44,768 bases of DNA from Minisyncoccota bacterium (GTDB lineage: Bacteria; Patescibacteriota; Minisyncoccia; Phycocordibacterales; UBA9973), in assembly GCA_018061035.1 (NCBI GenBank), contig JAGOUX010000006.1, positions 1 to 44,768 of the forward strand. Reading direction: 5' to 3'. The translations under genes and the position numbers were made by a program. A model generated the notes under the pieces. It was not told the DNA's origin, did no database searches, and worked only from the letters and a program-made list of their open reading frames with translations. How positions within the stretch are numbered: the first letter of the stretch is position 1; each line of letters begins with the position of its first letter. Shown here piece after piece: positions 8,060-18,247 of this stretch.

Positions 8060-8716
8060 ATGCGTTTTCATATAATTACAATTTTCCCAGACATTTTCGA
8101 CTCATATTTGCATGAGTCTATCGTCGGGCGGGCGCTTGAGAATAAGCTTATAGAGGTGAAGTTTTATAATCCTCGCGATTTTATCAAAGCACCCAAGAAT
8201 AATTACCGTCCAGTGGACGACAAGCCTTATGGTGGTGGCCCTGGTATGGTCATGCGCGCGGAGCCGATGCTAAAAGCTATCGAAGCTGCAGTAAAAAAGA
8301 TAAAAAGTAAAAAAGTAAAAATAGTTAATTTCTCACCAAGTGGTAAAAAGTTTACAACAGATTATGCCAAAAGCTCTGTAAAAAAATACACAGATATTGT
8401 TTTGATATGTGGTAGATACGAGGGGATAGATGCAAGAGTGAAGAAGATTTTTAAGGCAGAAGATATTTCTGTGGGGGATTATGTGCTTACCGGCGGAGAG
8501 TTACCAGCAATGACATTGATAGATTGCATCTCTCGCCAGATCAAAGGAGTACTCGGTAAATTTGAATCCCTAGAAGAAGAGCGGGTGTCTACAAGCGAGG
8601 TTTATACTCGACCTGAAGTTTTGAAATACAAAAACAAGAATTATAAAGTACCAAAGGTGCTACTTTCAGGTAACCATAAGCTGATAGAAGAGTGGAAAAA
8701 GTCTCGTCTTGACTAG
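8060..8716 (+). CDS. trmD: tRNA (guanine-N1)-methyltransferase TrmD
   Basis: SAM-dependent enzyme making m1G37 in tRNAs, which prevents +1 frameshifting. It has 218 aa, somewhat shorter than the usual 230-250, with a reduced C-terminal domain. Family motifs: FPDIFDSYLHESIVGRA, PYGGGPGMVMRAEP, ICGRYEGIDARV and the trefoil-knot SAM site DYVLTGGELPAM. TATATA lies 5 bases before the ATG, so a leaderless start is possible. The -35 is not clear. Confidence 0.94.
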   Translation: MRFHIITIFPDIFDSYLHESIVGRALENKLIEVKFYNPRDFIKAPKNNYRPVDDKPYGGGPGMVMRAEPMLKAIEAAVKKIKSKKVKIVNFSPSGKKFTTDYAKSSVKKYTDIVLICGRYEGIDARVKKIFKAEDISVGDYVLTGGELPAMTLIDCISRQIKGVLGKFESLEEERVSTSEVYTRPEVLKYKNKNYKVPKVLLSGNHKLIEEWKKSRLD

Positions 8717-8755
8717 TTCACACGGGAGGTGTAGCTTTGTATGCGGAGGTGTTGC

Positions 8756-9109
8756 ATGGTCCGACCGTTTCGATTCAGCGACCCCAAGGTCGTAGAGATG
8801 TTGAAGCTGATTAACGAGGAGTTCTATCGCGTCGCCGACTCTTTGGCTTCGCCGTTGCTCCTGATCGGGTTGTTGTATCAGGATTTGGGCCTGTGGTTGT
8901 TGGATCATCCAACAAACAATCACATCCAGTCTCGGATCGCCAGTCGAGTTAAGCATGCATGCGGAGATTCGCTGGCTCCTGACCGGCAATCACGATTGAT
9001 CCAGGGTATTGTCACGGCGGTGATTTGCTGTTTTGACGACAGGAACTGGGCCAGCTCGCCGCATCGTCAAGATATTCAAGACAAAAGCAGATCTGCACCC
9101 TGGTTATAG
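8756..9109 (+). CDS. GC-rich small ORF of unknown function, probably acquired
   Basis: Predicted protein of 117 aa with no family I recognise; it has a Leu-rich hydrophobic stretch (ASPLLLIGLLYQDLGLWLLDH), Arg/His-rich ends and two Cys pairs. The DNA is clearly more GC-rich than its neighbours and uses codons such as CGG, CTG and TCG that nearby genes avoid. GGAGG stands 6 bases before the ATG at 8756. A second GGGAGGTG precedes an in-frame ATG at 8741. Such strong Shine-Dalgarno sites are absent from the neighbouring genes. It sits between trmD and the rpoB promoter and is followed by its own hairpin. Transfer from another organism is inferred. Confidence 0.6.
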   Translation: MVRPFRFSDPKVVEMLKLINEEFYRVADSLASPLLLIGLLYQDLGLWLLDHPTNNHIQSRIASRVKHACGDSLAPDRQSRLIQGIVTAVICCFDDRNWASSPHRQDIQDKSRSAPWL

Positions 9110-9145
9110 CCAGTAAGTAGCCGGGGGACTAATATCCCTCAATTC

Positions 9146-9175
9146 CCACCGAACGATCACAGATCGCTTCGGTGG
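9146..9175 (+). terminator. hairpin after the GC-rich ORF
   Basis: CCACCGAACGATC pairs with GATCG and TTCGGTGG around an ACA loop, a 13-bp stem with one bulged C. The following TCTGTGTTTCTGG is only moderately T-rich. The rest of 9110-9413 holds no gene: it contains the rpoB promoter and leader. Confidence 0.6.
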
Positions 9176-9201
9176 TCTGTGTTTCTGGGGTACTTTGGGA
9201 T

Positions 9202-9230
9202 TTGACTTTAGAACAAAAATAGTGTAGGCT
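9202..9230 (+). promoter_or_regulatory. rpoBC promoter
   Basis: TTGACT (9202-9207) and TAGGCT (9225-9230) are 17 bases apart. This would give a leader of roughly 175 bases, the longest in the window, for the RNA polymerase operon. Confidence 0.5.
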
Positions 9231-9341
9231 ACTATGGATTCACTGATTGAGTATTGGATGCAATCTCCGTTTTAATTATTAGCAATTATAAGCGTTAATT
9301 AATAGGCATCCAAGGAGTTAATAAGAAGGTGAAGAGAATTT

Positions 9342-9372
9342 AGAGAAAAGCATGTTTCCGTTGTTTTTCTCT
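9342..9372 (+). promoter_or_regulatory. rpoB leader hairpin
   Basis: AGAGAAAAGC pairs with GTTTTTCTCT (9363-9372) over 10 bp with one G-U pair, 41 bases before the rpoB ATG. A T-rich stretch follows, so attenuation or mRNA stabilisation is possible; no protein-binding site is recognisable. Confidence 0.4.
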
Positions 9373-9413
9373 GTAGTCTTTTTGTCTCTCGTTGCTTTTA
9401 GGGCCATAAAAAT

Positions 9414-12400
9414 ATGGAAGTAGAGACAAAGCGACCAAAGAAGTATTTCGGAAGATACAAGAAACCTCTTGTAGAATTCCCAAACCTGATTGAAGCACAG
9501 GTAAAAAGTTTCAAGTGGATGGTGGAGAAAGGCATCGCAGAAGTATTCAAAGAATTTTCTCCGATCGTCGACTATTCTGGAAAAAAGTTCCAGTTAGAGT
9601 TCACGTCTTTTTCTCTTGGTGAATCCAAGAGCGACGAGAATGATTCAAAGGTTAACAAATTATCCTATCAGGGACTTTTGAAGGCTCGCGTTAAACTTAC
9701 AAATAAAATTTTAGGTACAGTAAAGGAACAGGAGATATTCATGTCTGAGTTACCACTCATGACTCCTCACGGAACATTCATCATCAACGGTGTAGAGCGA
9801 GTTATCGTTCCTCAACTAGCCCGAAGCTTCGGAGTATTTTTCACGGAATCCGAAACTAAAGGCAAGAGATATTTCGGAGCAAAGATCATCCCAGCTCGTG
9901 GAGTATGGATTGAAGTAGAATCTGAATCTGATGGTGCCATATATATCCGAATCGACAAAAAGCGCAAATTCCCTGCGACTGCTCTTTTGCGTGCAATGGG
10001 ATATGAAACAAATGAAGCAATCCTAAAGGCCTTTGCTGGCAATGCCGTGGCCGAAGAAGCGATCAAGGCATGTCTAACCAAAGATTTGGCTAAGAGTATC
10101 AACGATTCATATATCGAGATCTACAAGAGACTTCGAGATGGAGACATGGCTACTGCAGAGAACGCAAAAGAATTCATAAACTCACTATTTACTGCAGAGC
10201 GATACGACCTTTCTCCAGTTGGACGATTCCGATTCAATCAGAGATTTAACAAGCCTATGGATGAGGCAGAAATGGCTCGCCGAACTATCTCTAAAGAAGA
10301 CTTGGCGACAGTTGTTGCCCATATTATCGCACTCAACAATGATCCTGAGGCAAAAGCGGACGATATCGATCACCTTGGTCAGCGACGCGTACGATTCGTT
10401 GGAGAAATTCTTCAACAGAAAATTCGCACAGGTATGATGCAGATCAAGAGAAACATTCAGGACCGTATGTCTATTATAGATGTAGATACTGCTATGCCTA
10501 TCCAGATCATCAACCAGCGTCCACTTCAGGCTCGAATCAAAGAGTTCTTCACTACTAACCAGCTGTCACAGTTCATGGCGCAGGAAAACGTGCTCTACGA
10601 GATGGAACATCTCCGCACTCTCTCAGCACTCGGACCCGGCGGTCTTACTCGCGAAAGAGCTGGCCTCGAAGTTCGTGACGTGCACCCTTCGCACTACGGT
10701 CGTGTGTGTCCTATTCATACACCTGAAGGTCCAAACATCGGTTTGATTCTTCACCTCTCTACTTATGCCAAGATCAACGATTTCGGAATCATCGAAACAC
10801 CATATATCAAAGTTAAGAACGGAAAGATTACCGGAGAGGTAGTCTACTTGAATGCGCTTGAAGAAGAAAAATTCAACATCGCGCACGCAGGTATTCCATA
10901 TGATGAGAACGGCAAAATCACCGCAGATCGAGTAGAAGCTCGTATCAAGACAGAACCGGGAACAGTCCTAAAGGACGAAGTTGATTTCATCGACGTGGCT
11001 GCCAACCAGGCATTCTCTATTGCGACATCAATGGTTCCATTCCTAGAACACAACAACGCTAACCGAGCACTGATGGGAAGTAACATGCAGAAGCAGGCTG
11101 TACCATGCGTATTGCCTGAAGCACCATTGGTTGCAACAGGAGTAGAAGAGTTAGCATCACGCGACTCAGGAAGACTTGTGATTTCAGAAGAGGATGGAGT
11201 TGTATCATATGTTGATGCACGAAAGGTTGTGGTGAAGGGCAAAAACGAAAAAACTTATGATCTTGTAAACTTCCTTCGAAACAACAACTTCTCAACATTC
11301 CACCAGCGTGGAGCGGTGAATGTTGGAGACAAAGTTAAGAAGGGAGATGTGCTTGCAGATACATCTAGTACTGTAGGTGGACAGATTTCTATCGGTCAAA
11401 ACATTTTTATCGCGTTCCTTTCATGGAGTGGAAACACATACGAAGACGCGATCATCGTATCTGAAAGACTCGTAAAGAAAAGCAAATTCACATCTGTATA
11501 TGTTGAGGAATTCGTTTGCACTGTGCGAGACACCAAGCTTGGACCCGAGATAACTACTCGCGATATTCCAAACGTTGGAGAATTGAAATTAAAGGATCTC
11601 GATGAGGACGGTATCGTTCGAATCGGTGCTGAGGTTCGTGAAAACGATATCTTGGTAGGAAAGATCACTCCAAAGGGTGAAACAGAACTTACTCCAGAAG
11701 AAAGACTTCTTCGTTCTATCTTCGCTGAGAAGGCGAGAGATGTGAAGGATACATCTCTACGTATGGAACACGGAAAGCGAGGACGAATCATTGGAGTAAA
11801 AATATTCTCTCGAGATCTTGGTCATTCACTCGAAGCTGGTATCATCAAGAAGATCGTTATCGAAGTTGCTCAGATCAGAAATATCTCTGTCGGAGACAAG
11901 CTTTCAGGACGACACGGAAACAAAGGTGTCATCTCTATGATCCTCCCTGAAGAGGATATGCCATATACAGCTGACGGTACACCTATCGATATTATACTTT
12001 CACCACTCGGTGTTCCATCTCGTATGAACTTGGGACAGATCTTGGAAATGCACCTCGGTATGGCTGCAAATAGCTTGGGTTACCAGGCGATCGTGCCTCC
12101 ATTCCTAGGAGCAAAGCACGAAGAAATTTCTGGAGAGCTTGAGAAAGCAGGACTACCACGAAACGGTAAGTTGAAATTATTCGATGGACGAACAGGCGAG
12201 CCTTTTGAGCAAGATGTAGCAGTGGGTTATATGTACATGCTCAAACTGCACCACATGGTGGAAGACAAGATCCACATGCGATCCATTGGTCCCTACAGCC
12301 TTATTACCCAGCAGCCTCTCGGAGGAAAGGCGCAGGGTGGAGGACAGAGATTCGGAGAAATGGAAGTCTGGGCTCTCGAAGGTTACGGTGCTGCATATAC

Positions 12401-12584
12401 ACTACGTGAAATGCTTACAATCAAATCTGATGACATAAGTGGACGGTCGGCTACTTTTGATTCTATTATCAAGAACGAACCTATTAGACCGCCAAATGCT
12501 CCCGCATCATTCAACGTCTTGTTGAATTACCTACGAGGACTAGCGTTAGATGTCGATCTAAAAAAGTACGGAGCTAAAGAATAA
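9414..12584 (+). CDS. rpoB: RNA polymerase beta subunit
   Basis: Core RNA polymerase subunit, 1056 aa (E. coli 1342), lacking the lineage-specific insertions. Recognisable blocks: PHGTFIINGVERVIVPQL, the rifampicin region TTNQLSQFMAQENVLYEMEH followed by LSALGPGGLTRERAG and PIHTPEGPNIGLI, SGRHGNKGVISMILPEEDMP and the C-terminal QPLGGKAQGGGQRFGEMEVWALEGYGA. In the rifampicin pocket the residues equal to E. coli D516 and R529 are Ala and Thr. No Shine-Dalgarno is visible. rpoC follows after 19 bases. The usual rplJ-rplL genes are not upstream. Confidence 0.97.
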   Translation: MEVETKRPKKYFGRYKKPLVEFPNLIEAQVKSFKWMVEKGIAEVFKEFSPIVDYSGKKFQLEFTSFSLGESKSDENDSKVNKLSYQGLLKARVKLTNKILGTVKEQEIFMSELPLMTPHGTFIINGVERVIVPQLARSFGVFFTESETKGKRYFGAKIIPARGVWIEVESESDGAIYIRIDKKRKFPATALLRAMGYETNEAILKAFAGNAVAEEAIKACLTKDLAKSINDSYIEIYKRLRDGDMATAENAKEFINSLFTAERYDLSPVGRFRFNQRFNKPMDEAEMARRTISKEDLATVVAHIIALNNDPEAKADDIDHLGQRRVRFVGEILQQKIRTGMMQIKRNIQDRMSIIDVDTAMPIQIINQRPLQARIKEFFTTNQLSQFMAQENVLYEMEHLRTLSALGPGGLTRERAGLEVRDVHPSHYGRVCPIHTPEGPNIGLILHLSTYAKINDFGIIETPYIKVKNGKITGEVVYLNALEEEKFNIAHAGIPYDENGKITADRVEARIKTEPGTVLKDEVDFIDVAANQAFSIATSMVPFLEHNNANRALMGSNMQKQAVPCVLPEAPLVATGVEELASRDSGRLVISEEDGVVSYVDARKVVVKGKNEKTYDLVNFLRNNNFSTFHQRGAVNVGDKVKKGDVLADTSSTVGGQISIGQNIFIAFLSWSGNTYEDAIIVSERLVKKSKFTSVYVEEFVCTVRDTKLGPEITTRDIPNVGELKLKDLDEDGIVRIGAEVRENDILVGKITPKGETELTPEERLLRSIFAEKARDVKDTSLRMEHGKRGRIIGVKIFSRDLGHSLEAGIIKKIVIEVAQIRNISVGDKLSGRHGNKGVISMILPEEDMPYTADGTPIDIILSPLGVPSRMNLGQILEMHLGMAANSLGYQAIVPPFLGAKHEEISGELEKAGLPRNGKLKLFDGRTGEPFEQDVAVGYMYMLKLHHMVEDKIHMRSIGPYSLITQQPLGGKAQGGGQRFGEMEVWALEGYGAAYTLREMLTIKSDDISGRSATFDSIIKNEPIRPPNAPASFNVLLNYLRGLALDVDLKKYGAKE

Positions 12585-12603
12585 TAACTAATCAAAATAT
12601 ATT

Positions 12604-15600
12604 ATGAAAACTCTAAATACAACTGATTTTGATCACATTACGCTAAAGCTAGCTTCTCCTGAACAAATAAAGGAGTGGTCCTTTGGAGAGGTCACCAAGC
12701 CGGAAACAATAAATTATCGAACTGGACGCAGTGAGCGTGGAGGTTTGTTCGATGAGAAAATATTCGGTCCTGAGAAGGATTACGAATGTTACTGTGGAAA
12801 ATATCGCCGAATTCGCTACAAAGATATCATCTGTGAGAAGTGTGGAGTCGAAGTTACTCGCTCTATAGTTCGACGTGAACGCATGGGTCACATTGAGCTT
12901 TCAACACCAGTATCTCACATCTGGTTCCTAAGAGGTGTACCATCACGAATGAGTATTCTTCTCAATATCTCTGTTTCTGACCTTGAGAAGGTTATATACT
13001 TCGCTGGCTACATAATTACCAAGGTTCACGAAGATGAAAAGGAAGCTGTTATTTCTGGACTTGATAAAGAATACAAAGCGAAGCTTAAGAATTCTGCTGA
13101 TGATGAGACAAAGGAGAAACTAAAGTCACTTCTTTCTATCACCAAAAAGGAGATCGGTGAGATCTACGAAGGAAAAGTGTTGAATGAAATTTCTTTCCAC
13201 CACTACTCACTCAAGTATGGTACTTGTTTCGAAGCAAACATCGGAGCAGAAGCGATCTACTCTATATTCAAGAATCTTGATCTCAACAAGCTTAAGGCTC
13301 ACACCGAAGCTATGATTGAGAAGGCGAGTGCGATCGAAAAAGAGAAACTTCAAAAGAGACTCTCATTGATCCGCGCTATGAATTACGCTTCGATTCGTCC
13401 AGAATGGATGTTCCTTACTGTCATCCCAGTCATCCCTCCAGTTTTGCGACCGATGGTGGCTCTTGATGGTGGACGACATGCGACTTCTGATCTTAACGAT
13501 CTATACCGTCGTGTTATCAACCGAAACAATCGTCTTAAGAAATTGAAAGAAATAAATGCTCCAGATGTTATTCTTCGAAACGAGAAAAGAATAATTCAGG
13601 AAGCTGTAGATGCTCTAATCGACAACTCTATTGCAAAGCAGAATGATGGCGCAGCTATGAGTCAGTCTCAGAAGCGTCCACTCAAATCTCTTTCAGACAA
13701 CCTAAAATCAAAGCAGGGTCTATTCCGTCAGAACCTTCTTGGTAAGCGTGTGGACTACTCTGGACGATCTGTAATCGTTGTTGGTCCTCAGCTAAAGCTC
13801 AACCAGTGCGGACTTCCAAAGCACATGGCGCTCGAATTGTTCCGACCATTCGTTATCTCAAAAATCTTACAAGCAGAACTCGCATTCAACATTCGCGGAG
13901 CAAATAAATTAATCGAAGAGCGAACAGGTGAAGTTTGGGCAATGCTCGAAGAAGTTATCGAAGGAAAGTTCGTGCTTCTAAACCGTGCACCGACTCTACA
14001 CCGCTTGGGTATTCAGGCTTTCAATCCTATCCTCATCGAAGGAAACGCTATTCAAGTGCACCCTCTAGTGTGTCAGGCTTTCAACGCTGACTTCGACGGT
14101 GACCAGATGGCAGTCTACGTGCCTCTTCTCGAAGAAGCTCAATGGGAAGCAAAGGAGCTCATGGCTGCAAACAAAAACCTTCTAAAGCCTCAGAATGGTG
14201 ACCCTATCGTGCATCCACGTATGGACATGGTTCTAGGATCTTACTGGATGACTAAAGGTGTAGATGGTGAAAATGGTGAGGGAAAGTATTTCTCAAATCC
14301 AAACACTGCAATTACTGCATATGAATATGGAGTAGTCTCACTTCGAGCCAAGATAAAAGTACTTGCAACAAATACTCCGAAGTACAAAAAATTCGGAGAG
14401 GCAATATTCGAAACATCTGTCGGGCGATTGTTGTTCAACAGTATCCTTCCAAACGATTTCGCTTATGTAAATGAGGAAATGAATCAAAAGAGACTCTCTG
14501 CTTTGGTAGATGAACTTATCATGCACTACGGTATAGATGCTACTCCGCCTATTCTCGATAAGATAAAAGAATTTGGATTCAAATATTCTACTGTGTCTGG
14601 TACTACTTGGGGACTCGACAATGTTTCTGTCTCACCGATGAAGCCTCAAATCATAGAAAAGGGCCGAAAACTTGAAGAAGAAATAATTTCTCAGTGGAAC
14701 GACGGTCTTCTTTCAGAAGAAGAAAAATACCAGAAGGTTATCGAAGTTTGGACTCACACCAAGAAGGAAATCGAAAAGATTCTTCCAGACACTCTTGATA
14801 AGAATGGTTCAACCTACGACCTCTTCACTTCTGGTGCTCGAGGTACGATGACATCACTCACTCAGATGACTGGTATGATCGGTTTGATCCAAAACAACCA
14901 GGGTAAGACATTGGAATTCCCAATTATCCCTTGTTACCACGAAGGCCTATCACCGATCGAGTATTTCGTCATTACCCACGGAGCACGTAAGGGAGCATCT
15001 GACACCGCGCTTAACACAGCAAAGGCAGGATACCTTACACGCCGTCTTGTTGACGTCGCTCAGGATGTGGTCATTACCGAAGCAGACTGTGGAACCAAAG
15101 AAGGTAAAATGGTTACCAAAGAAAATATTTCTGGAATCGAAATTCCTCTATCTAAGAATGTTCGAGGACGTGTTCTTGCAGCAGATCTAAAAGATGCTGA
15201 AGGAAAAGTTCTCTACAAGAGAGGATTTATGGTTACCAAAGAAGACGCATATGATATCGAAGGCACAGGAGTGGCAGAAGTATTCGTACGTTCACCATTA
15301 ACTTGTAAAACTGTACACGGACTATGTCAGATGTGTTATGGTCTAGATCTTGGACGAAACCACCTTGTAGACCTAGGTGAAGCAGTCGGTATCATCGCAG
15401 CACAAGCTATCGGTGAGCCGGGAACACAGCTTACTCTTCGAACTTTCCACGCTGGAGGTGTCGCAGGAACAGACATCACTACTGGTCTTCCTCGTATTGA
15501 AGAAATCTTTGAACGCCGAATTCCAAAGAATCCTGCAGTTGTTTCTCAGACAGATGGAGAAGTTGCAGCGATAGTAGACAAGGAAGGCAAAGAGAAGATC

Positions 15601-16218
15601 ATCAAAGTTCTTTCTGACTCAAAGGGCGACGGTAAGAGCAACGAGATAGAATACAATGTTGCATTCCGACGTATGCCAATCGTTAAGGTTGGTGACCGAG
15701 TTACCAAGGGTGAGCTCCTTACAGATGGATCAGCGGATATTGCAGAAATATTCAAATATGGAAGCAAGGAATTGGTGGAAGAATACATCATCCGTGAAAT
15801 CAACAAAGTGTATGAGCTTCAGAGTGCATCTATTTCTAGAAAGCACACTGAGATCATCATTCGTCAGATGTTCTCACGCCGCAAGATCAAGGATGCGGGC
15901 GAGACAAACTTCTCAAATGGAGACATTGTTGAAAACACAGCATTCATGGAAGAGAACTTCAGAGTTGAGAAATTGGGAGGCAAGGAAGCGAAAGCTGAAA
16001 CTGTTGCTCTCGGTATCACCGAAGTATCACTCCGAACAAAGAGCTGGCTCTCAGCTGCATCTTTCCAGAACACAAACCGCGTGCTTATCGAGAACGCAGT
16101 GAAGGGAGGTGTAGACTCACTCCGAGGACTAAAAGAGAATGTTATTATCGGACGCTTGATCCCAGCAGGTACAGGTTTTGCCAAGAAAGAAGTACTCGTA
16201 CAGCCTACTGAAGAATAG
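12604..16218 (+). CDS. rpoC: RNA polymerase beta-prime subunit
   Basis: Catalytic subunit, 1204 aa. The N-terminal zinc ribbon ([20 protein letters not shown]) is complete. The active-site NADFDGDQ lies at 494-501 with Mg-binding Asp at 496, 498 and 500. The clamp/rudder ([16 protein letters not shown]), bridge-helix region ([19 protein letters not shown]) and trigger-loop region ([19 protein letters not shown]) are all present, as is the second zinc site ([13 protein letters not shown] with an upstream Cys). Cotranscribed with rpoB and perhaps with the following membrane proteins, dnaG and rpoD. Confidence 0.97.
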   Translation: MKTLNTTDFDHITLKLASPEQIKEWSFGEVTKPETINYRTGRSERGGLFDEKIFGPEKDYECYCGKYRRIRYKDIICEKCGVEVTRSIVRRERMGHIELSTPVSHIWFLRGVPSRMSILLNISVSDLEKVIYFAGYIITKVHEDEKEAVISGLDKEYKAKLKNSADDETKEKLKSLLSITKKEIGEIYEGKVLNEISFHHYSLKYGTCFEANIGAEAIYSIFKNLDLNKLKAHTEAMIEKASAIEKEKLQKRLSLIRAMNYASIRPEWMFLTVIPVIPPVLRPMVALDGGRHATSDLNDLYRRVINRNNRLKKLKEINAPDVILRNEKRIIQEAVDALIDNSIAKQNDGAAMSQSQKRPLKSLSDNLKSKQGLFRQNLLGKRVDYSGRSVIVVGPQLKLNQCGLPKHMALELFRPFVISKILQAELAFNIRGANKLIEERTGEVWAMLEEVIEGKFVLLNRAPTLHRLGIQAFNPILIEGNAIQVHPLVCQAFNADFDGDQMAVYVPLLEEAQWEAKELMAANKNLLKPQNGDPIVHPRMDMVLGSYWMTKGVDGENGEGKYFSNPNTAITAYEYGVVSLRAKIKVLATNTPKYKKFGEAIFETSVGRLLFNSILPNDFAYVNEEMNQKRLSALVDELIMHYGIDATPPILDKIKEFGFKYSTVSGTTWGLDNVSVSPMKPQIIEKGRKLEEEIISQWNDGLLSEEEKYQKVIEVWTHTKKEIEKILPDTLDKNGSTYDLFTSGARGTMTSLTQMTGMIGLIQNNQGKTLEFPIIPCYHEGLSPIEYFVITHGARKGASDTALNTAKAGYLTRRLVDVAQDVVITEADCGTKEGKMVTKENISGIEIPLSKNVRGRVLAADLKDAEGKVLYKRGFMVTKEDAYDIEGTGVAEVFVRSPLTCKTVHGLCQMCYGLDLGRNHLVDLGEAVGIIAAQAIGEPGTQLTLRTFHAGGVAGTDITTGLPRIEEIFERRIPKNPAVVSQTDGEVAAIVDKEGKEKIIKVLSDSKGDGKSNEIEYNVAFRRMPIVKVGDRVTKGELLTDGSADIAEIFKYGSKELVEEYIIREINKVYELQSASISRKHTEIIIRQMFSRRKIKDAGETNFSNGDIVENTAFMEENFRVEKLGGKEAKAETVALGITEVSLRTKSWLSAASFQNTNRVLIENAVKGGVDSLRGLKENVIIGRLIPAGTGFAKKEVLVQPTEE

Positions 16219-16239
16219 TTCTTAGCTTAAAATAAAATC

Positions 16240-16800
16240 ATGGAACCCTCTAACAAAATTAATAAAAAAAGTTTTGTAAGTATTCTTCTTGTTGGAGGTG
16301 TTCTATTGGTTGTTCTTGCTAGCTATGTCGCTTGGAATGTACGCAATAAGCAAGTTGAGATTGGAGAAGATACACAATCTATACAAGCTGGATTCGTAAC
16401 CCAAGACGCTCAATATACACCTATTGAATTAGCACAGGTTAAAAGCTATACCCCCAAATTTGCTACGGACCTTATTATTACTACTGGAACTGTTGTTGGA
16501 ATCGATATTGATCGCAACAATCTCTTGATTGGTGATGGTAATGGCGCGTATGTATTGGTGACTTTTGGACGTGCCTTTAGAGATGTGTTTATCCCTATAT
16601 TTACAAGTTTGAAGATTGGAGATGTTGTTGAAGTAAAAGGTACACCTGAATGGACCACGGGTGATCTCATTAATTCTTCAAATGGCCTAATGATACAAAC
16701 TATTGGTTTTAATCCTCAAACTTCTATAACTTTCGGTATGATTGGGTTAGATGGCATAAAAAGGATCCACACTTTAATTCCCGATTCACAAAATAATTAA
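16240..16800 (+). CDS. membrane-anchored protein with possible OB-like domain
   Basis: Unrecognised protein of 186 aa. A short N-terminal tail precedes one hydrophobic helix (FVSILLVGGVLLVVLASYVAW), predicting an anchored outward-facing domain. The body alternates short beta-like segments (IITTGTVVGIDIDRNNLLIGD, YVLVTFG, IGDVVEVKG) reminiscent of an OB or SH3-like barrel, but this is weak. The first residues and the anchor are shared with the next gene, including a 44-base stretch identical in DNA. It lies 21 bases after rpoC and 2 before its partner. Confidence 0.6.
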   Translation: MEPSNKINKKSFVSILLVGGVLLVVLASYVAWNVRNKQVEIGEDTQSIQAGFVTQDAQYTPIELAQVKSYTPKFATDLIITTGTVVGIDIDRNNLLIGDGNGAYVLVTFGRAFRDVFIPIFTSLKIGDVVEVKGTPEWTTGDLINSSNGLMIQTIGFNPQTSITFGMIGLDGIKRIHTLIPDSQNN

Positions 16801-16802
16801 TA

Positions 16803-18245
16803 ATGACTTCACCCATTCAAAACAACATAAATAAAAAAAGTTTTGTAAGTATTCTTCTTGTTGGAGGTGTTCTGCTGGTTGCGTTTAGTAGCTTTCTAGC
16901 TTGGTCTTCTCGGGAAGATCAAGTCCAAAATTCAGTTTGGGAAACTTATACAGATCCCGAATATGGATATGAGTTAATGTATCCCTCTAACTGGACTCCC
17001 GACCCGGGATATCTGGAAGGATTTAATGTTACTTCTCCGAACAATATAATTTTACTTTCAGTCAATCGTGGCCCATGGTTCGAAGACTTAGAACTAAATA
17101 GGAATACAGCAGTTTTTAAATCTTCAGTGGGTGTTATGCTAAATTCTCCCTATGAAAAATTGATCAAATTAGAAGATCTTATGATAAAAGGGTATCCCGC
17201 CGTTCACTACACCGATGAATATTTTAAAGGAGGAGTGGCTTCAGGAGTAGAATCTGTTTGGGCAATAAGAGTTGGAAATTCTGTCTATACTTTAGACTTT
17301 TTTACCAATAGTTCCAAAGAAGAATTTGTAAAAGAAAATGAGACGATAAGTAAAATCATTTCCAGCTTTAAATTTACTGAGAAGGAAAATGTATATGCAG
17401 ATTCAAAAACTTATACGAGCACTCAGTATGGGTTTGAATTTAAGTATCCGGATCAAGGAATAGAAATAATTCCTTTTAGTCGCGAAGATAAAACTGAAGG
17501 TATGTATGTGAACATAGGAGAAAGTCAGTTTAAATACGAGGAAGGCCTTCAAGAACTTGCAAGTGGAGAAAAAACACAAGTAGTAATGATTGACGGTAAA
17601 AATTACCCGATGTGGTCAGGTCCTGCTGGCGTAGAAGGAACTAGTTACAGAGTTATTTTAGGAATTAATAAAGAAATTGACTTTTATTGTGATTATACCT
17701 GTGACTCCGATAAGAAAATTTTTGATAAAATTCTCTCCACATTTAAATTTACCAATACTAAAATTGATACTTCTAATTGGAAAAAATACACTGATACTAA
17801 ATACGGATTTGAGTTTGAGTATCCCTCAATATATTCTATAGATGCGTCACGTAGTGATAACGCAAGTAAATGGACTCCATCTATAGTTATGACAACCAAA
17901 AAAACTCTCAGTGTAGAGGAGGGTAGTATGGGGGTGTCTAATGATGCACTTAATATTCTCCCGAGAGCGAGTGTCGAATTTATAAAGAATAATTTTCAGT
18001 TACCAGAGCCTTTCATTTTCAGTGAAGAGTATTTTAGTTTAAGGCAGCGTGGATATAATAAATATTTCGGGAAAGTTTTTATTGATGAATCTATCGGTTT
18101 TCAATTAGATTATAATAGTGGTGAATCGATCACTTTCTATTCGATTTTCGACAATAAAGATGGAACATATTTTATAGTATCCATGAATGAAGGATATTCT
18201 TATTATTATGATCAAATTCTCTCCACCTTTAAATTTACTAAATAA
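16803..18245 (+). CDS. membrane-anchored protein with three PsbP-like repeats
   Basis: 480 aa. The N-terminal INKKSFVSILLVGGVLLV anchor is copied from the previous gene. Three similar domains follow, each opening with YTDPEYGYELMYP, YTSTQYGFEFKYP or YTDTKYGFEFEYP and closing with SKIISSFKFT, DKILSTFKFT or DQILSTFKFT. This pattern resembles PsbP-like/lipoprotein domains found as single copies in other bacteria. Repeats run roughly 43-195, 200-315 and 320-480. Function is unknown; an extracytoplasmic binding role is a guess. dnaG starts 2 bases after the stop. Confidence 0.65.
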   Translation: MTSPIQNNINKKSFVSILLVGGVLLVAFSSFLAWSSREDQVQNSVWETYTDPEYGYELMYPSNWTPDPGYLEGFNVTSPNNIILLSVNRGPWFEDLELNRNTAVFKSSVGVMLNSPYEKLIKLEDLMIKGYPAVHYTDEYFKGGVASGVESVWAIRVGNSVYTLDFFTNSSKEEFVKENETISKIISSFKFTEKENVYADSKTYTSTQYGFEFKYPDQGIEIIPFSREDKTEGMYVNIGESQFKYEEGLQELASGEKTQVVMIDGKNYPMWSGPAGVEGTSYRVILGINKEIDFYCDYTCDSDKKIFDKILSTFKFTNTKIDTSNWKKYTDTKYGFEFEYPSIYSIDASRSDNASKWTPSIVMTTKKTLSVEEGSMGVSNDALNILPRASVEFIKNNFQLPEPFIFSEEYFSLRQRGYNKYFGKVFIDESIGFQLDYNSGESITFYSIFDNKDGTYFIVSMNEGYSYYYDQILSTFKFTK

Positions 18246-18247
18246 TT

